The notes under the pieces: generated by a model | Told to the model about the DNA's origin: nothing | What the model saw: only the letters and a program-made list of their open reading frames with translations | Databases searched by the model: none | Position numbers and translations under genes: made by a program | NCBI RefSeq assembly: GCF_036323735.1 | Contig: NC_086024.1 | Span: 63,714,424-63,778,423 of the forward strand | DNA from: Rattus norvegicus | Lineage: Eukaryota; Chordata; Mammalia; Rodentia; Muridae | Direction: 5' to 3' | Length of the DNA: 64,000 nt | Shown here: piece after piece, positions 31,791-41,936 of the stretch | How positions within the stretch are numbered: the stretch's first letter is position 1 | How the letters are laid out: every line of letters starts with the position of its first letter

Positions 31791-32390
31791 AAGTTAGAAC
31801 CAGGGACTGGGGCATTGCTGTGACCGGCCTGACCATGCTTTTGTTTGGAGGAATGTGGATTTTGGTACTTTGGAAAGCAGTGGGGTGGGGCTTAATGGGC
31901 CGTCCTAGTAGGAATATGGAGGGCATTGGTTGGTGATTTGAATTGTGTACTCCTGACCTAAGAGGATTCAGTGGAGAAGAACTTCAGTATATGGTCCTAG
32001 AGACTGCTTCTGTGATGTTTTGGCGAAGAACATGGCTGCTTTTTGCCATTATTCAAAGAGTCTGCCTGAGGCTAAGGTGGAGAGATTTAGATTAATTGTT
32101 TCGACAAAAGAAGTCTTAAAAGAGCCTTGTATAAATTCTGTTGTGTGGTTACTAAAGTTCACCCTTATGAAGAGGGTTTTAATGAAAAGCAGCAAGTATA
32201 GAAATTAAAAATGCAAAGTGTATGGTTTAAGTTGTAATAAAAGGGCACCAGGAAATACAATGGAGCTAAATCCTGTATTCAAAGAGATAAAAACCAGGGA
32301 GTAATGACTTTGGGGCAAGATCCTACTCAGCTAAGTTTATTGTTTACGCATTTGCCATCGAAGAAGGAATCATTAAATTGGGCATTTTTA
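31791..32390 (+). mobile_element. MaLR internal region, partial
   Basis: AGTTAGAACCAGGGACTGGGG, GCTGTGACCGGCCTGACCATG and TTTGGAGGAATGTGGATTTTGG are the characteristic start of MaLR internal sequence after the 5' LTR. It decays downstream and no 3' LTR is found; unrelated repeats begin near 32400. It carries no intact viral-type gene, as is normal for MaLRs. Confidence 0.65.
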
Positions 32391-32399
32391 TTATCTGGT

Positions 32400-32500
32400 T
32401 ATTGCTTTTACTTGGATTTATAATCTGGAATGAACTACAATCCAGAAATGGAGGACACAGGCTTTTGATCCAGATCTTCAGGAATAGTGGCCATGCAAAG
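32400..32500 (+). mobile_element. Fragment of a rodent repeat shared with 49675-50140
   Basis: TATAATCTGGAATGAACTAC, ATCCAGAAATGGAGGACACA and TCCAGATCTTCAGGA parallel the segment starting near 49705. I cannot name the family with confidence (an RMER/LTR-like rodent repeat is possible). Confidence 0.5.
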
Positions 32501-32504
32501 CTCT

Positions 32505-32725
32505 GGCCCAAGCATGATGGTACATACCTTTAATCCCAGCAGACAAAGTCAAGCAAATCTGAAGGCCACTTGAGTTCAAGGCCAGCCTGGGACAGAGCAA
32601 GTTCTAGGTGAAGAAGAGCTTAAGTCCAGGTGTGGTGGTACATCCCTTTGACCCCAACATTCGGGAGACAGAGCCATTCAGACAGCACAGTTCAAGGTCA
32701 ATCTACAGAGCAAGTTCTAGGATAG
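32505..32725 (+). mobile_element. Two adjacent B1-derived SINE copies
   Basis: The first (about 32505-32610) has GCATGATGGTACATACCTTTAATC and GAGTTCAAGGCCAGCCTGGGA. The second (about 32622-32725) has CAGGTGTGGTGGTACATCCC and CAAGTTCTAGGATAGCC. Both lack a clean tail and are old. They form the start of a run of four B1-like copies in one direction. Confidence 0.7.
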
Positions 32726-32887
32726 CCAACCTTCATCTGTGAAGGCATTGGAAAACGGAAAGCTGGTGAATGTAATAGAACAAGGGGGCCATCTTCCAGC
32801 TCCAGCAGCTTTGGCCGTGTGACTCTGGCTTTAGAATCAAAATAGAAAGGATTAAAGGGTTTTTTTTGTTGTTGTTGTTGTTTTTTA

Positions 32888-33035
32888 GAAAATTATGCAG
32901 AACATGGTGGCTCACACCTTTAATTCCAACACTCAGGAGGCAGAGGCAGGCAGATCTCTGTGAGTTTGAGGCCGGCTTGGTCTGCAGAGTGAGTTCCAGG
33001 ACAGCCAAGGCTATTACACAGAGAAACCCTGTCAA
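32888..33035 (+). mobile_element. B1 SINE
   Basis: GGTGGCTCACACCTTTAATTC, CAGGAGGCAGAGGCAGGCAG, GGCCGGCTTGGTCTGCAGAG and CACAGAGAAACCCTGTC are a near-complete B1. A purine-rich GAGGGAGAGG tail follows. Confidence 0.92.
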
Positions 33036-33167
33036 AAGAGAGAGGAGGGGGAGGGAGAGGGAGACAGACTGAGAGAGGAAGAGGGAGGGAAAGAGGGAGG
33101 AAAGGAGGGAAGGGAAAATGTTGTATTTGTTTTTAAAAAATGAAATAAAACAAAACAAAAAGTAAGC

Positions 33168-33287
33168 CTGGTGTTGTTTGTCTGCAGTGCCAGCATTGGG
33201 AAAGTGGAGGGAGGAGGCTCTGAGATTGAAAAGGAACTTTGGCTCCTTATCCAGTTTGAGGCCAGCCTGAGCCAGGAGATCCTGCCG
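33168..33287 (+). mobile_element. B1-like SINE, diverged
   Basis: GCCTGGTGTTGTTTGTCTGCAG, GCCAGCATTGGGAAAGTGG and TTTGAGGCCAGCCTGAGCC suggest an old B1-type copy with an insertion in the middle. The tetranucleotide repeat that follows probably grew from its A tail. Confidence 0.5.
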
Positions 33288-33450
33288 ATAAATAAATAAA
33301 TAAATGAATGAATAAATAAATAAATAAGAAAGATGGATAGATGATACATAGATAGATGATAGATAGATAGATGATAGATAGATAGATAGATAGATAGATG
33401 ATAGAGAGGTAGAGAGATAGAGAGATGGAGAGATAATTGGATAGACAGAC
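33288..33450. repeat. (AAAT)n then (GATA)n tetranucleotide repeats
   Basis: AAAT units (33288-33328) pass into GATA units with GATG and GAGA variants (33337-33440). The long minus-strand frames here are Tyr/Leu/Ser-rich repeats and are not genes. Confidence 0.93.
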
Positions 33451-34469
33451 ACATGGTTGATAGGTATCAGGCTTTGCCCTCGCTGTAAGTACTCCATATT
33501 GTATAAAACAGTTGTCTTTCTGTCTATGCTTTGCTCTGAGAGACTCTATTTTGAAGATGGAGGATGACTCTATTTGGGAAGACGAATGAAGGGCCTCCTG
33601 ATAAATAAAGGGCAGATTGACAAATGACTTAGTTCTAAAAGTAGAAAGTTGGCCACTCTATAAACTTATCAAAGTAAATTGAATGTATTAAAATCAAGTT
33701 AGGAAAATATGGCTGCAGAACTTACCAGATACACCAGACTGAGGAAAGAGGAATCTCTCTCATCTGGACCACATAAGGAGGAGGAGACTTACCACTCTGA
33801 TAGTGAGCCCCACCAACTTGTCATCTGATCACTTGGTTTGTATATCAAGGAATTGAGAAGCTAAGATTTTCTAACTTCAGCTCAGCTCGGTGCCTGCTGT
33901 TGACACAACCTATTTTATCTGCCAACCATGCATCTGCCTGCCTGTCCATCCAGATCTACTATGAGTCTGCCTGCTGTTCATTTGCCGCTCCAGCCTCCAC
34001 CACACCTTGCTTCTCCAGTTTGACTCTTGTCTCTGCAGCCTAACTCTACAGCAGTAGCTGCAGGTTTCCAGCCAACTTCCAACTTGAGCTTACTGTCTTC
34101 TTTCCCCAGAGACTGTTTTAATCCCTGACGTTTCTGTCTTTCAAGTCTCTGAAACATCTTCATCACCATCCTAAACCCTTGGCAGCCATTCTACAGCCTA
34201 CACATATACATGTTTAGACAGGTGTACTTTTGATGTGTACTGTGTGATTTGAGTATTAGTAATAGTAAGTATGGTTGGAAAAAAAACTACGTTTACATTG
34301 GCTGGGATGATCAAGGAAAGTAGAATTACTTGGTAAAGAAATACTGACAACAAAACCACTATTCCTTGTGAGTTCATTTTCAATAAATTCTAACCTTGTA
34401 GAAAGACATGAAGTGTTCATCTGTGTTTCTGACATAGTATGCTGATGTGACAAAAAAACACACAATAAA
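33451..34469. other. Unassigned DNA
   Basis: No exon or named repeat. Alternating CTGCCTG- and CCAGCC-rich sequence at 33890-34090 has LTR-like texture, but no ends could be placed. Confidence 0.45.
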
Positions 34470-35215
34470 AAACAGAGTAGGAAAAATATTTGTAATTTTT
34501 CTATTTGACTAGACACTTGTATTAGAATATACGAAATCTTACAATTCAATGATAACGATGACATATAACTCAGTTACACAGTTGTCGACAAGTTTGATAG
34601 AAGGTTATCTAAAAATATGCACAGTCAATAGACACACTGAAAAATATTTGACATCATTAATTAGGACGGTTTATGCTAAAGCAGGGAGCAATTGAAAGAA
34701 TCACACTCTGATGATAAAAATGCAAAACAGTGCAGCCACTTTGGTAAATAATCTGCCATTAAATGTAGAGTCATCATGAAAATGCCAAGCAGAAGTTTAC
34801 CATATAACACTGCAATTTTATTTCTGGAGATATACCTAAGAGAAATAAAAATCCTCATAGAAGCTTGTAAATAAATTTGTATCACACAGTATCTATAATA
34901 GCTAAAAAAAAAGTGAAAACAAAAATAAATGTTTATAGCTGATAGAGAAATGAATGCATACAACTGAGTAATAATTGTCAATAAGAAATAATGAAGTGCT
35001 GATATACAGTACAACAAGGAATCACAAAACGGTATATGCTTAGGAAGAGAAGTCAGAAACTAAAGATAACAGATGACAACATCCCATTTATAGGAAATGT
35101 TCAAGGTTGGCAAATCTAGCCTGAATGATGGCTAATGGATACAGGATTTCATTTTCAGATAATGTGTTCCCAAATCAATAGCAATGACAGCTGACTAGCA
35201 GTGTGGATTTTCTAT
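34470..35215 (+). mobile_element. Ancient L1 ORF2/3' remnant
   Basis: Heavily decayed forward L1: GTGCAGCCACTTTGGTAAAT, GAGATATACCTAAGAGAAAT, CTATAATAGCTAAAAAAAAAG and CATCCCATTTATAGGAAATG occur in the order of ORF2's 3' part and beginning of the 3' UTR in old mammalian L1s. The frame is broken in many places. Confidence 0.65.
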
Positions 35216-35227
35216 TATATGTACTTG

Positions 35228-35395
35228 GGGGCCAGCAAGACAGCTCAATGGAACACTTGTTCTAGCAGAGGTTTGCTTCCTAGCACCCACTCCAGTCCCA
35301 GGAGAGCCAATTCTTTCTTCTGACCACCATATATGCTTAGCATGCAATTGGTACACATACATATATGCAGGCGAGCACGCATACAAATAGAATAG
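35228..35395 (+). mobile_element. B3 SINE, diverged
   Basis: GGGGCCAGCAAGACAGCTCA head, TTGCTTCCTAGCACCCACTCC, and a B3 end with GGTACACATACATATATGCAGG. Confidence 0.75.
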
Positions 35396-35998
35396 TTGAT
35401 GCTAATTTTTAATTAAGAAAAAAGACCCATGAATCGTATGCCTTAAATGGCTAAGTTTTCACGGCATGGCATATGAATTATATCTCAATAAATGATACAA
35501 AATGATTGAACTCATGACTGAGGTCAAGGTGCTATTGTCTGGAATCAGCCAGAGCAGAGCTGTACTAGCTCACTAGGAGCAAGTCATGGGCAAGGGAGAA
35601 CTTTGTGCAGTTTCTCAAACACATCCCGCTTAGAGAAGATGAGGTGGCATCTTTTCTGATTTGACAACTCTGTCTCTCCATCTTGCCAAACAAAAATAGC
35701 ATATCCAACAGACTCATTTCTAGGACCTTTCTTTTCACAAAACGAAAGACAAACTCTTTGTAACTCTACAGGAGCCCTCTGGGAAATCTCAATGGTAGTT
35801 TTAGTGCTTTAGGGCTTAGTAACCTTGAAGAGCACCAAGGGATTTGGAGACCAAAATTATTTCCAATTTTCCTCAAAAAAAAAAAAAAGAGGAAAAAAAA
35901 GAAAGACACAGCTGTATTTATCTGAAACTATGCTTCCTAAATATAGTATAAACACTATATTCATCATAACTTTTAGCCAACTAACTTGCATTTCCCAG
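35396..35998. other. Unassigned DNA preceding the exon candidate
   Basis: No recognised repeat except an A-rich tract at 35875-35905. Its last 30 bases hold the branch-point-like CTAAC and acceptor used by the exon candidate at 35999. Confidence 0.5.
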
Positions 35999-36063
35999 GG
36001 AAAATGGCAGTGTGCATAATTGTGCCCTGTCACTCATCGGCATTTTGCAGTGTACCAGAACTG
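35999..36063 (+). CDS. Candidate internal coding exon, gene unknown
   Basis: A 65-nt interval bounded by TTGCATTTCCCAG (AG at 35997-35998), with a good branch-point string ACTAAC about 20 nt upstream, and by the strong donor CTG|GTAAGT (GT at 36064-36065). Only one frame is open; it needs two nucleotides from an upstream exon, gives 21 codons and leaves one G. The peptide has two Cys, an NGS site and a short hydrophobic run (ALSLIGIL). The leftover G joins with AT, the first two bases of the terminal-exon candidate at 39777, to make GAT, so the phases agree. The interval is outside any repeat I recognise. I do not recognise the protein and found no upstream exon. Confidence 0.4.
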
Positions 36064-36207
36064 GTAAGTATACACAATACAGCTTTCCTCAGCTGCCACG
36101 TCATTCACAGTCACTTCTCAAAGAGGCAGAAGTGAGCCTATTCATTACAGACCCAAAGAGCCTCAGAAAAAATCGAGAGCTTGAGATGGAGGATGAAGAT
36201 TAGTAAT

Positions 36208-36400
36208 CAGAGAGGCCGGAGGGAGCCTCAGGGGTTAAGGGCAGGCACTTGTTCTTGTAGAGAACCTGAGTTTAGTTTCAAGTACCCACGTGGCATCTCA
36301 TAACCGTGTGTAATTCCAGCTCCATCGATTTCAATGCACACCGTGCACATACATTTATGTGAGCAAAATATTCATATACATAAAATTTCTTAATAAAAAA
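36208..36400 (+). mobile_element. B3 SINE, diverged
   Basis: GAGGGAGCCTCAGGGGTTAAG, TTCTTGTAGAGAACCTGAG, GTGTGTAATTCCAGCTCC, then CATACATAAAATTTCTTAATAAA at the end. Confidence 0.75.
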
Positions 36401-36515
36401 ATCTGAAATCAGCATTTCTGAATCTTGGGGTACTATTGTACTGTCTAGATAATAAATACCTGTCAATTAAATCAATTTCATACCAGCTCAAAGTTTTATT
36501 TTGTTTTTAAAATGA

Positions 36516-36700
36516 TTGGGGCTGAAGAGATTGCTTAGCAGTTAAGAGCACTGGCTGCTTTTCCAGAAGACCCAGATTCAATTCCCAACACCTACCTACA
36601 GCTCACCATTGTCTGAACTCCAGTAGTTCTGACACCTTGATACAGACAAACATACAGACCGAACACCAATGAACATAAAATAAAAATGAATAATTTGAAA
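36516..36700 (+). mobile_element. B3/B2-family SINE
   Basis: GGGGCTGAAGAGATTGCTTAGC, AAGAGCACTGGCTGCTTTTC, CCAGATTCAATTCCCAACACC and an ATAAAATAAAAATG tail. Confidence 0.88.
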
Positions 36701-36924
36701 TGAAATAAAATAATTGCCTCATTCAGAACCTTATTGTGTCTAAATGTGTTCTTTATTATGCAATGCATCCCTTTAGAGACAATATTTCATGGAATATCAA
36801 TAGGCTTCCTCATAACTTAAACTTAAAAATTGACAGCCAAAGAGTCTAAATTCCAATACTACTAAATATTTCTCATTTGCTAAAGTTTTAACTAAATTAT
36901 GTGATCTTGATAATTGATATTATT

Positions 36925-37022
36925 TTTAGATAGGTCTCACTAACTAGTGTAGGCTAGTCTTGAAATGAGAATCCTCTTTACTTCCTGAGTTCTGGAATTA
37001 AGGCTGTGTTCCACCATGACCA
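36925..37022 (-). mobile_element. B1 SINE fragment, antisense
   Basis: ATAGGTCTCACTAACTAGTG, TACTTCCTGAGTTCTGGAATTAAGG and TGTTCCACCATGACCAGC are the reversed B1 order with the middle shortened. Confidence 0.7.
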
Positions 37023-37514
37023 GCTTGAACCTGGTTCTTGGTAAGATTTTTTTATTTCATTTTTGTATCTATCTTTGTGTGATGTGTATGGATGCATGTA
37101 AGCTATGTAGAGAGATCCTGTCACAAACAGAAAAACCCCAAACACCCCGCTCCCTGTCAACTTTGCACCACAGACTCAGGGAAGCCCATGACTACCACTC
37201 CCCTTCCTGGTGAGCTATTGTCAATTAACAATCCTTAGGTGGAAAGTTATGATTTTCTTCAGTGGAATAGCCACCAATAAGTTGCCCTTGCTCCAGTAAA
37301 TTACCCCCTACCCTGCTCAGGCAAGAAACTCTAATTAACCTCAGTGGACCACACACAAAAAGAAGACAAGAAAGTAGAGGGAATACTTGTTGAAAAGAAG
37401 AGTTCTTTCTGAAGAGAAAGAGAATAAGAGAAGAGAATGGAGACAAAAACAACTAAAATTCATTATATAAATGCATAAAGCTGTCAAACAGTGAAGAAGT
37501 ATGGTATGTATATA
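37023..37514. other. Unassigned DNA
   Basis: No recognised repeat or exon. Confidence 0.45.
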
Positions 37515-37745
37515 TTTGGTTTTTTAAATATTTATTTTTTATTTTTATGTGTATGATTGTTTTTTTTTCTACATATGTATGTGTATACCCTGTATATGCT
37601 TAGTTGTCAACAGAAGATGATATCAGAGTCCCTGGAACTAGAATGACTGTGGTTGTGAGCTGCCATGTGGGTTCTGGGAAATGAACCCAGTTCCCTGCGA
37701 GAGCAGCGAGTGCTCTTAACCACTGAGGCCATGCTTCTCACCCTT
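37515..37745 (-). mobile_element. B3/B2-family SINE, antisense
   Basis: AAATATTTATTTTTTATTTTTATGTG tail end, CAACAGAAGATGATATCAGAG, TGCCATGTGGGTTCTGGGAA, and the reversed head TGCTCTTAACCACTGAGGCC. Confidence 0.9.
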
Positions 37746-37762
37746 CAATTATATTTTTAAAA

Positions 37763-37822
37763 GGATAGGGAAGGAGGGAAGGAAGGAAGGAGGGGAAAGA
37801 GAAAAAGAACAAAAGAAAAAAG

Positions 37823-37860
<38 letters not shown>

Positions 37861-37895
37861 GAAGGAAGAAAGAAAGGAAGAAAGAAAGAAAGAAG
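37763..37895. repeat. (GAAA)n/(GGAA)n purine tract
   Basis: About 130 bp of nearly pure purine made of GGAA and GAAA units. Long homopurine runs of this kind can form triplex (H-DNA) structures. Confidence 0.95.
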
Positions 37896-38874
37896 TCTCT
37901 AGTTAAGGGGCAATTATAAGATATAGTGGAAGGGACTAAAGGCCATTTTGATTCATTAATTCATTGTCAAACTGATTCACTTAACAACCACCACACATGG
38001 ATTTGTTGAGTTTTGTTTTGTTTTGTGTATTGCAGTGCTAAAGTATGTATTCCAAGTTATAGTTGCCGCAATATGAGTGAATTCTCACATATATCAACTT
38101 TCGTTGTATAAAACTTGTATGTAACTGAAAACTATTGCTTGATGCCTACTGCCTGTAGTTGAGCAGAAGAGAGATAGGTGGGACTTTGGTTCCCAGGCTG
38201 GGGTCCAAGGAAGAGACCAAGAGGAGAGAAAGAAGGAAGAAAGAAAAAGGCACTAGGGGTTAGGTGGATTGTGAGCACACAGCCATGAGTGCTGGCATGT
38301 TGGAGGAGAAGCGGCCCAGGGGGAACGTGGCAAGTGATATCTCAGGGTTATTGACAGGGAAGCAGGCAAAAATAGCAAAAAGAGCTGATATCTGCACAGC
38401 TCTAGTGCTGTAAGGATTACAATAAATAGAAAGGATTGTGTCTTTTATTTGGGAACTAAGTGGCCAAGGTAGAAACCCCAAGTAATATTTATTGCAACAT
38501 GGATTGTTTATTTTCAACTTGCCATGAAATATGCTTTACAAAAATGCAGTTTCAACTTTTAAGAATTTTCTGTTTATCTTAAGCAATACGGATAACAGGG
38601 AGAAAGCAGATATTCAGGAAGCGCCTTGAAGTCTTGCTGTGGGAAATGAAGTCACATAAAACACCCAACTTCGCCCCTTGTTTGCTAGCAAGGACATGGA
38701 TGCTAAGGAGTATTTCGGGCACGGAGCAGCAAGCAGATGGATTGAAAGGTGAGGGGATGAGTATTTGGAAATTTCAAGTCCTCCCTGTGGTTGGGTCATA
38801 CACTGTGAGACATGATGGCAAGAGATGGGGCTGGGGGATACAGCACCCGTGGGAGTGTTAATTAGCTTACCACT
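37896..38874. other. Unassigned DNA
   Basis: No confident gene. The part from 38640 may already belong to the decayed L1 that is clearer from 38875. Confidence 0.45.
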
Positions 38875-39146
38875 GCGGAAGTCAGTATGGAAGTTCCCTG
38901 AGAAGTGCAAAATACTATTCAGTCATGATGACGAATGAAGTCATGTCATTGCAGGGGGGAAAAGTCATATATTTTCTCTCATATCTAAAAATCTTTAAAA
39001 AGGGGGGTAGTGTGTGGCATCACAGGGCAAAGGAGGATTAGGGGTGGTGGGGTGCTGATTGGACAAATAAAACCAAAGTACGTCAAATGTGTAATTGAAT
39101 TGTCACACGAAACCCATTATTTTGTACAAACTTAAAAATAAAAAAA
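38875..39146 (+). mobile_element. Old L1 3' end, forward
   Basis: CCACTGCGGAAGTCAGTATGG and CTATTCAGTCATGATGACGAATGAAG are decayed ORF2-end motifs of old L1s, followed by TATTTTCTCTCATATCTAAA, a G-rich part and an A-rich end. An ID sits in that A-rich end. Confidence 0.6.
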
Positions 39147-39150
39147 GACG

Positions 39151-39268
39151 GGTTGGGGATTTAGCTCAGTGGTAGAGCACTAGCCTAGCAAGTACAAGGA
39201 CCTGGGTTCTGTCTCCAGCTCCGAAAAAAAGAAAAGAAAAAACAAAACTAAAAAAAAAATAAATAAAT
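39151..39268 (+). mobile_element. ID SINE in the A-rich end of an older L1, 15-bp TSD
   Basis: GGTTGGGGATTTAGCTCAGTG to CTCCAGCTCCG with several changes (for example GAGCACTAGCC and TTCTGTCTCC in the B box), then a long A-rich tail with AAAT units. AAATAAAAAAAGACG flanks it perfectly (39136-39150 and 39269-39283). The diverged B box suggests weaker Pol III activity than the other copies. Confidence 0.92.
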
Positions 39269-39283
39269 AAATAAAAAAAGACG

Positions 39284-39776
39284 AGGAAAACTGGGTCAGT
39301 ATTAGATGCACCCATTGTTGCAAGCTACAGAGGCTGGGCTTTTAAGATTTAGTGAAACATTTTAATCTGGAGAATGTCTTGGTCAAATCTCTAACTGAGA
39401 AAGCTCACTCAAGCCACTGAGTGGGGAACAGACTGTTGGTGGTAAGGCGACCACTGGGACACTTAGCATAGACTTCTGCCTGATTCTGGCCCTCAGCCCA
39501 GCTTTGCTGAGGCTCTGGAACAGTATGGATAAATAGAAAAGAATGGGGTAGATGTCGTGAATCAGGGCCAGCCAAGTGTGACCTGTAGGCTGGAGGCTGA
39601 TATTGCTTATAAAGAAAATGTTATCAGCCTGCCCACAAGCCCATTGGTCTACACTGTGTCTACAACTGCTTTGGGGCTTAGCAGTGGAGTTAAGCGCTCG
39701 TGAGAGTTAACGGAATGTAAGGCTCAACTTGGATATAGGTCTTTTTTGTTTCCTTCTCTCTTATTGTTTATTCCAG
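39284..39776. other. Unassigned DNA (intron side of exon candidate)
   Basis: No recognised repeat. It ends in a long pyrimidine tract and acceptor (39741-39776). Confidence 0.5.
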
Positions 39777-40020
39777 ATACTGTACTCAAAAGAATTTATG
39801 CAAATGTTTCCAGCCAGCCTAATGCAAATTTTCCAACCTTGACTGATTCTTGCGAAGATGACTCAAGAATGCCATCCAGACAGCTGATAAGAGCAATTCT
39901 TAGCGTCTCTCAAGAGGCGGCAGGAAGATCCCACCTGTGAATGGGAATGTTTCATTTACTTGGTGAATGAAAGATGCTCTTAATCTCACCATTTGAGAAT
40001 AAAACCACTACACAGTTTTT
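39777..40020 (+). CDS. Candidate terminal exon with stop and poly(A) signal
   Basis: A strong acceptor: TTTTTTGTTTCCTTCTCTC continuing to TTATTCCAG (AG at 39775-39776). The open frame completes a split codon (G|AT, Asp) and runs 54 codons to TGA at 39938-39940. A short 3' UTR then holds AATAAA at 39998-40003; a cleavage site about 10-20 nt later is inferred. The peptide is soluble-looking, with one N-glycosylation-type NVS, an acidic CEDDS patch, and an amphipathic QLIRAILSVSQEA stretch. The phase matches the exon candidate at 35999-36063 across a 3,713-nt intron filled with SINEs and L1 pieces. The gene is not recognised; a non-coding transcript with a chance frame is the main alternative. 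Confidence 0.45.
39998..40003 (+). promoter_or_regulatory. Polyadenylation signal AATAAA
   Basis: Canonical hexamer 58 nt after the stop of the terminal-exon candidate, followed by CACTACACAG and a T run that could serve as the downstream element. Confidence 0.5.
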
Positions 40021-40259
40021 TGAGCCAAACTTGAAGCAAGTCCAAGATCTCGACCTGGATACCACAAAGGTCTGAATAGTCTGCATGACGTTTCAGGGCC
40101 CTGAAGTTGAAAAGCTCAGTGTAAGCAGAAGTTTGGGTGTTGAATTTAATGATGAGGCTTTTGTTGGATTCCCAATTTCTTGTCTTTGAATTTAGCGCAG
40201 TGAAGTCCTTGTGGGGAAATGCTTTGGATATTTTTTTAAGCTAATTTTAGCACAGTTTT

Positions 40260-40316
40260 GTGGTGGTGGTAGTGGTGGTGGTGGTGGTGGTGGTGATGGT
40301 GGTGAGAGTGGTGGTC
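40260..40316. repeat. (GGT)n trinucleotide repeat
   Basis: About 57 bp of GGT with AGT, GAT and GAGA interruptions, some 240 bp past the terminal-exon candidate. Confidence 0.95.
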
Positions 40317-41754
40317 TACTACATAAAAAATAATAGCAGATTCTGCCTACTTTTAAATGAGCTGGTTTATGAATTGTAGACTATAGGATTGAGTAACGTC
40401 AAATGCCAATACTAGAGTTGGTAATTCCTGGACTCTGATTTCAGTCTCACAAGCTGCCGATCAGTCACACTTCTGGATACTTGAAGACTTTCCACAAAGA
40501 AGCAGAACACGTTTCATGCTATATGTTGGGTAACTTTTCCAGATTTCCTCAGCAGAGGATGTTGGAGAACTTCATGTGAGAAAAATTAAAGCATATTTCA
40601 GCTCTTGATTGAAACTATCCAGCATTCTGGGAAAGGTCAATTTACATAGCAGTTGGTGCCTCACCTCCTAGTGTTCAACCTATCTTCCCTACATTCTTTC
40701 TGGATATATTAATCAGGTTTCCTATCTTTCCTAGATAGCAGCCTAATTGCTTATGTCCTGCAGAAACCCTCTCCCAGAAAGAGAGTTAATATGTTCCTTA
40801 ATCCCACGTTTTTATGCAGTCTGGTCAAACACCATCACTTGCCACAGCACTTTGTCAGCTTCTTCCTTAGCCCTTTTAAGAAGTCCCTCTCTGCTTTTAT
40901 CTGATTTCTGTTCTTCTAATGCTTCTTTTATGACTTTGGTTTTCTTTGCTTACTCTTTCTGATCCAGAATGCCCTTTTCTGCCAGAGAAAAATCTCATCA
41001 TCGCTATAAGATGTATTGATTGCTGGCCCGCAGGGTACATGTCATTGTTCCTGGTGCTTTGGGGTTTGGCCAGGTTCCATTAACTTCCCTCTGTGATACA
41101 GTAAAAGTACAGCCAAATGACAACAGAAAGCTCACTCTGTCATTCCTTGCATCGGAAAACCATGGAAACGAGTATTCCAAAGGACAGACCACTCAAGCGA
41201 TTCTCAAAAACCAGGTGATTTAATCATGAATGTATTCAAGTCTCTTTATATTATTCTGACCATACACCTTGTTTCCTGCTGGAATAACAATCTCTTCCAT
41301 CTTCCTTTTCCCGTTTTCCCCTCATCGGCCCTTTTAACGGTAGCAGAATGAGTGTAAGCAATGGACTATTATTTGACATCCTTCTTTTTATGAAATTGAA
41401 TTTCTTTTGATAAATGTCAGAAGGGGACACACATTCTTCAGTAAAATGAGCTGAGCCTAGGGCAGATTTGTCATTGCCACCTCACCATTCCTGACAAATA
41501 CAGTATGTCCTGATCGCGTCTGTCCTTGGTGACCTTAACGAAATAGAAAAGTGATTCTATCCTTTTTGACTGCAGCACCACAAGTTGTCATCGAAGATGG
41601 CAACTTAGAAATGACTAAAATGTTTACATACATCTCCTGGGATACTGTCCTTTCTGGGCAAATGCCTGGAAGGATCATGGAACAAAAGCATGTGACATGC
41701 TGTTGTTTATGCTGAACACAGAGAGGTTTTGAAGCTTTTTCAGAAGATTTATCT
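40317..41754. other. Unassigned DNA
   Basis: Low repeat content and no recognised element. Open frames at 40747-40962 and 41020-41223 lack splice support. Confidence 0.45.
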
Positions 41755-41936
41755 TCATTATGTGCATATGTGTAGGCGCATGTGCCCAAGGGATCCAGAA
41801 AGTGTTAAAGGCCCATCGGGTTAAGTAGAGTTACGGGAAGTTTTGAGGTGTCTGCAGGAGCATGCCAGGACTCAAACTCAGTTCCTCTGTGAGGGCAGTG
41901 CTCATTTTTAAGCACTGGGCCATCTTTCCAGACCTA
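41755..41936 (-). mobile_element. B3 SINE, antisense, diverged
   Basis: TTATGTGCATATGTGTAGGCG, TTAAGTAGAGTTACGGGAAG, CAGGACTCAAACTCAGTTCC and the reversed head TTTTTAAGCACTGGGCCATC. Confidence 0.78.

Noticed and set aside
32733..33497. Minus-strand 254-codon frame, the longest outside the L1
   Set aside because: It runs through B1 copies and (GATA)n/(AAAT)n repeats, giving Ser/Leu/Tyr-rich low-complexity sequence.
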